Below are positions 31,980-33,052 of a DNA stretch of 33,052 bases, in pieces. Origin of the DNA: Actinomycetes bacterium (GTDB lineage Bacteria; Actinomycetota; Thermoleophilia; Gaiellales; Gaiellaceae); assembly GCA_026708005.1 (NCBI GenBank), contig JAPOVR010000161.1, positions 1-33,052 of the forward strand. Direction: 5' to 3'. The position numbers and the translations under genes are program-made. How positions within the stretch are numbered: position 1 is the first letter of the stretch; each line of letters begins with the position of its first letter. The notes beneath the pieces were generated by a model. That model made no database searches. It was not told the origin of the DNA and worked only from the letters and a program-made list of their open reading frames with translations.

Positions 31980-32000
31980 CCGGCCGCTCGCAGCGGCCGG
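31980..32000. terminator. 9-bp perfect hairpin
   Basis: CCGGCCGCT (31980-31988) and AGCGGCCGG (31992-32000) pair perfectly around CGC. It lies about 150 bp after the last gene and could terminate the transporter/flavin reductase transcript, though no U-tract follows. Confidence 0.4.
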
Positions 32001-32107
32001 TGGGCAGCGCGCTGTCCCCGGCGGGGGCCGCCGGCCCGCGGGCTTCGACAATGAGCTGGGGCCCCTGCCAGGTTGTGGCGTCTCGGCGTTTCGAGCTGCT
32101 TTCGCCA

Positions 32108-32134
32108 GCTGGAGGTAAACCTCCCGGAACCAGC
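32108..32134. repeat. Nested inverted repeat
   Basis: GCTGG (32108-32112) pairs with CCAGC (32130-32134), and inside it GGAGGT (32111-32116) pairs with ACCTCC (32119-32124). A GGAGGT in a hairpin looks like a masked ribosome site, but no start codon follows. Confidence 0.45.
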
Positions 32135-32164
32135 CTGTTCGGCTGTGTGGGCTGGCGTTTGGAG

Positions 32165-32190
32165 CCGCTGCTCGGCGGCGAGAGCAGCGG
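32165..32190. repeat. 9-bp perfect inverted repeat
   Basis: CCGCTGCTC (32165-32173) and GAGCAGCGG (32182-32190) pair perfectly with an 8-nt loop. It leads directly into the GGCGCGC tandem repeat. Confidence 0.7.
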
Positions 32191-32209
32191 CGCGCGGCGC
32201 GCGGCGCGC
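32189..32209. repeat. 7-bp tandem repeat, three copies
   Basis: GGCGCGC three times in a row, followed by a partial GGC. Each unit contains the self-complementary GCGCGC. Confidence 0.85.
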
Positions 32210-32317
32210 GGCCGGAGAGGCGAAGCCGGCGATCCGCCTTGCCGCCTAGCCGGGCGGCCGCGTCGAGTCCCGCGGCCGGCGCGGAGGGAAGCCGAAACGG
32301 GCCGCCCGCGCCTCGAC

Positions 32318-32402
32318 CGCCGCAAAGGGCAGCCCGCCCCCCACCCATCACCCGGGGGAGGGTAGCCGAGAAACGCGCACAGCTCGCGTGCAATCTGTCA
32401 CA
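32318..32402 (-). repeat. Dispersed intergenic element type 1, copy C
   Basis: Inverted copy of the element at 6762 and 9484. Read on the minus strand it starts TGTGACAG (from 32402), and 35 bases later has GGCTACCCTCCCCCGGGTG, the same spacing as in copy A. The G-rich arm has four or more GGG runs (GGGTGATGGG, then a G6 and GGG), so it fits a G-quadruplex, and it ends CTGCCCTTTGCGGCG as copy B does. Confidence 0.82.
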
Positions 32403-33052
32403 TTTCTTACGGGGGTGCTTGTGGTGCGAAAACCCGTATGGACAGGCGAAATCTTGTCTTCTGGGTGGCCCTGTTTCACCGGGATGCGCGGACCCGGTTC
32501 GGACACAAACCGTGCCTTGTTGCCACCATGACAACACTGTCCGTAATCTAGCCGGGTCGCTTTCAGGGGGCGCCGGTGCGGGGCCCTCGGTGGCTGTGGC
32601 CGTCCCGGGGCGTGTGCCGTGTCACGGTTTGGCCGGGGTGGGTGTGGTGGCGGCGGATGCCCTGAGTCCCGGGTGGGGTTTGTTCCGCAGGATGCGGTGG
32701 CGGAGGGCAGCCTGGTTGCGGCGCCGCTGTTCGCTGCTGTGGGTGGGGCGCCCGGGGTAGGCGGAGCGGCCATGGTGTTGAGGCTTGCTGTCACGTCCAG
32801 CTCTGCGGGTAAGGGTTGTCGTGATGCCTGGGTGAAGCCTGGGTGGGGCAGGTCGGGGGCGGCCGGTCGTGGGATGTGAGCGGCCATCTATCACTGATCG
32901 ATCTAGAGGGTGGCAACAGTGGCGTCTCCGGGCAGGTTGCCGTTTGGTTGGCCGGGGACGCCACCGGGCTGGGGAGGCGTCCCGCCGGGGGTGGTTGCCG
33001 CCGGCTCAAATGCGAGATCGCCCGACTGTTCGAAGACCGCGTCTGGCGGATA

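Larger units (their letters stand above)
31833..33052. other. 1.2-kb gene-free region, hairpin- and repeat-rich
   Basis: No open frame with start signal and protein-like composition is seen. The left part (to about 32400) has strong inverted repeats (31980-32000, 32108-32134, 32165-32190), a GGCGCGC triplet repeat and dispersed element copy C. The right part (32400-33052) has a marked strand bias: the plus strand is rich in G and T (GTGGGTGGGG-type strings), unlike the rest of the window, which could mean foreign DNA or a mobile-element edge. A plus-strand frame open to the window end from GTG 32876 ends ...KCEIARLFEDRVWRI; it may be a gene start but is too short to judge. Confidence 0.55.

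Noticed and set aside
32080-32110. Possible tRNA T-arm-like sequence (GCGTTTCGAGCTGC)
   Set aside because: The stem does not pair, the invariant TTC-purine-A arrangement is wrong and no acceptor or anticodon arm can be built around it.
31209-32537. Minus-strand frame of 442 codons running from the gene-free tail through the flavin reductase
   Set aside because: Covers hairpins, the dispersed element and the antisense of a real gene; composition is not protein-like and no start signal exists.
32876-33052. Partial plus-strand gene at the right edge (ending LFEDRVWRI)
   Set aside because: Open to the window end but only 59 codons, with no ribosome site and a Gly-rich odd N-terminus; mentioned but not called as a gene.

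Overview
The window is high-GC DNA (roughly two thirds G+C by eye) with GTG starts, dense TGA/ATG start-stop overlaps, and a lipoprotein-anchored branched-chain-amino-acid-type ABC transporter. This fits an actinobacterium, possibly a soil Thermoleophilia-like lineage. The class-level guess is inference: there is no rRNA or marker gene here. I see no tRNA, rRNA, CRISPR array, recognisable insertion sequence or phage gene.

Layout. Left (1-9.1 kb): glutathione S-transferase-like (-), GAF-domain protein (+), acetamidase/formamidase with a C-terminal coiled-coil extension (+), then on the minus strand a DAO-type FAD oxidoreductase, a frameshifted nitrilase, and two cyclase-family hydrolases, followed by a PuuE-like cyclic-amide hydrolase (+). 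Middle left (9.9-12.5 kb, -): a DszC/SfnB-like flavin monooxygenase, an alpha/beta-hydrolase-fold protein lacking the catalytic Ser and His, and a flavin reductase, tightly packed. Middle (12.5-15.9 kb, +): a frameshifted alpha/beta hydrolase, a GMC oxidoreductase and a frameshifted M19 dipeptidase. Right (16.3-25.4 kb, +): a long, mostly overlapping operon of two SDRs, a two-subunit aconitase-family dehydratase, an isochorismatase-fold amidohydrolase, a second monooxygenase plus pseudo-hydrolase pair, an isocitrate-lyase/PEP-mutase-family C-C lyase and two NodB-fold proteins. Far right (25.7-31.8 kb, +): substrate-binding lipoprotein, LivH, a LivM-LivG fusion, LivF and a second flavin reductase. 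The last 1.2 kb has no convincing gene but is rich in hairpins and repeats.

How the genes may work together (inference): the gene set reads as import of a nitrogenous or amide-like organic compound, oxygenation by reduced-flavin monooxygenases, opening of cyclic amides/imides, removal of amide nitrogen (nitrilase, formamidase, isochorismatase-fold enzyme, peptidase), redox trimming by SDR/GMC/DAO enzymes, and finally dehydration/hydration and retro-aldol cleavage of a hydroxy-dicarboxylate to central metabolites. The dehydratase-plus-lyase ending resembles the dimethylmalate steps of nicotinate fermentation, but no nicotinate-specific enzyme is present, so the substrate is unknown.

Most notable: (1) a three-copy dispersed intergenic element of about 87 bp with a C-rich arm followed by a G-quadruplex-capable arm; (2) two diverged copies of a monooxygenase/pseudo-alpha/beta-hydrolase pair in which the nucleophile is Ala and the His region is a conserved TGTY motif; (3) a paired NodB-fold module with one degenerate partner; (4) in-frame acidic tandem repeats in three genes of the transporter region; (5) three genes each broken by a single-base indel while all catalytic residues remain, which may reflect assembly errors.
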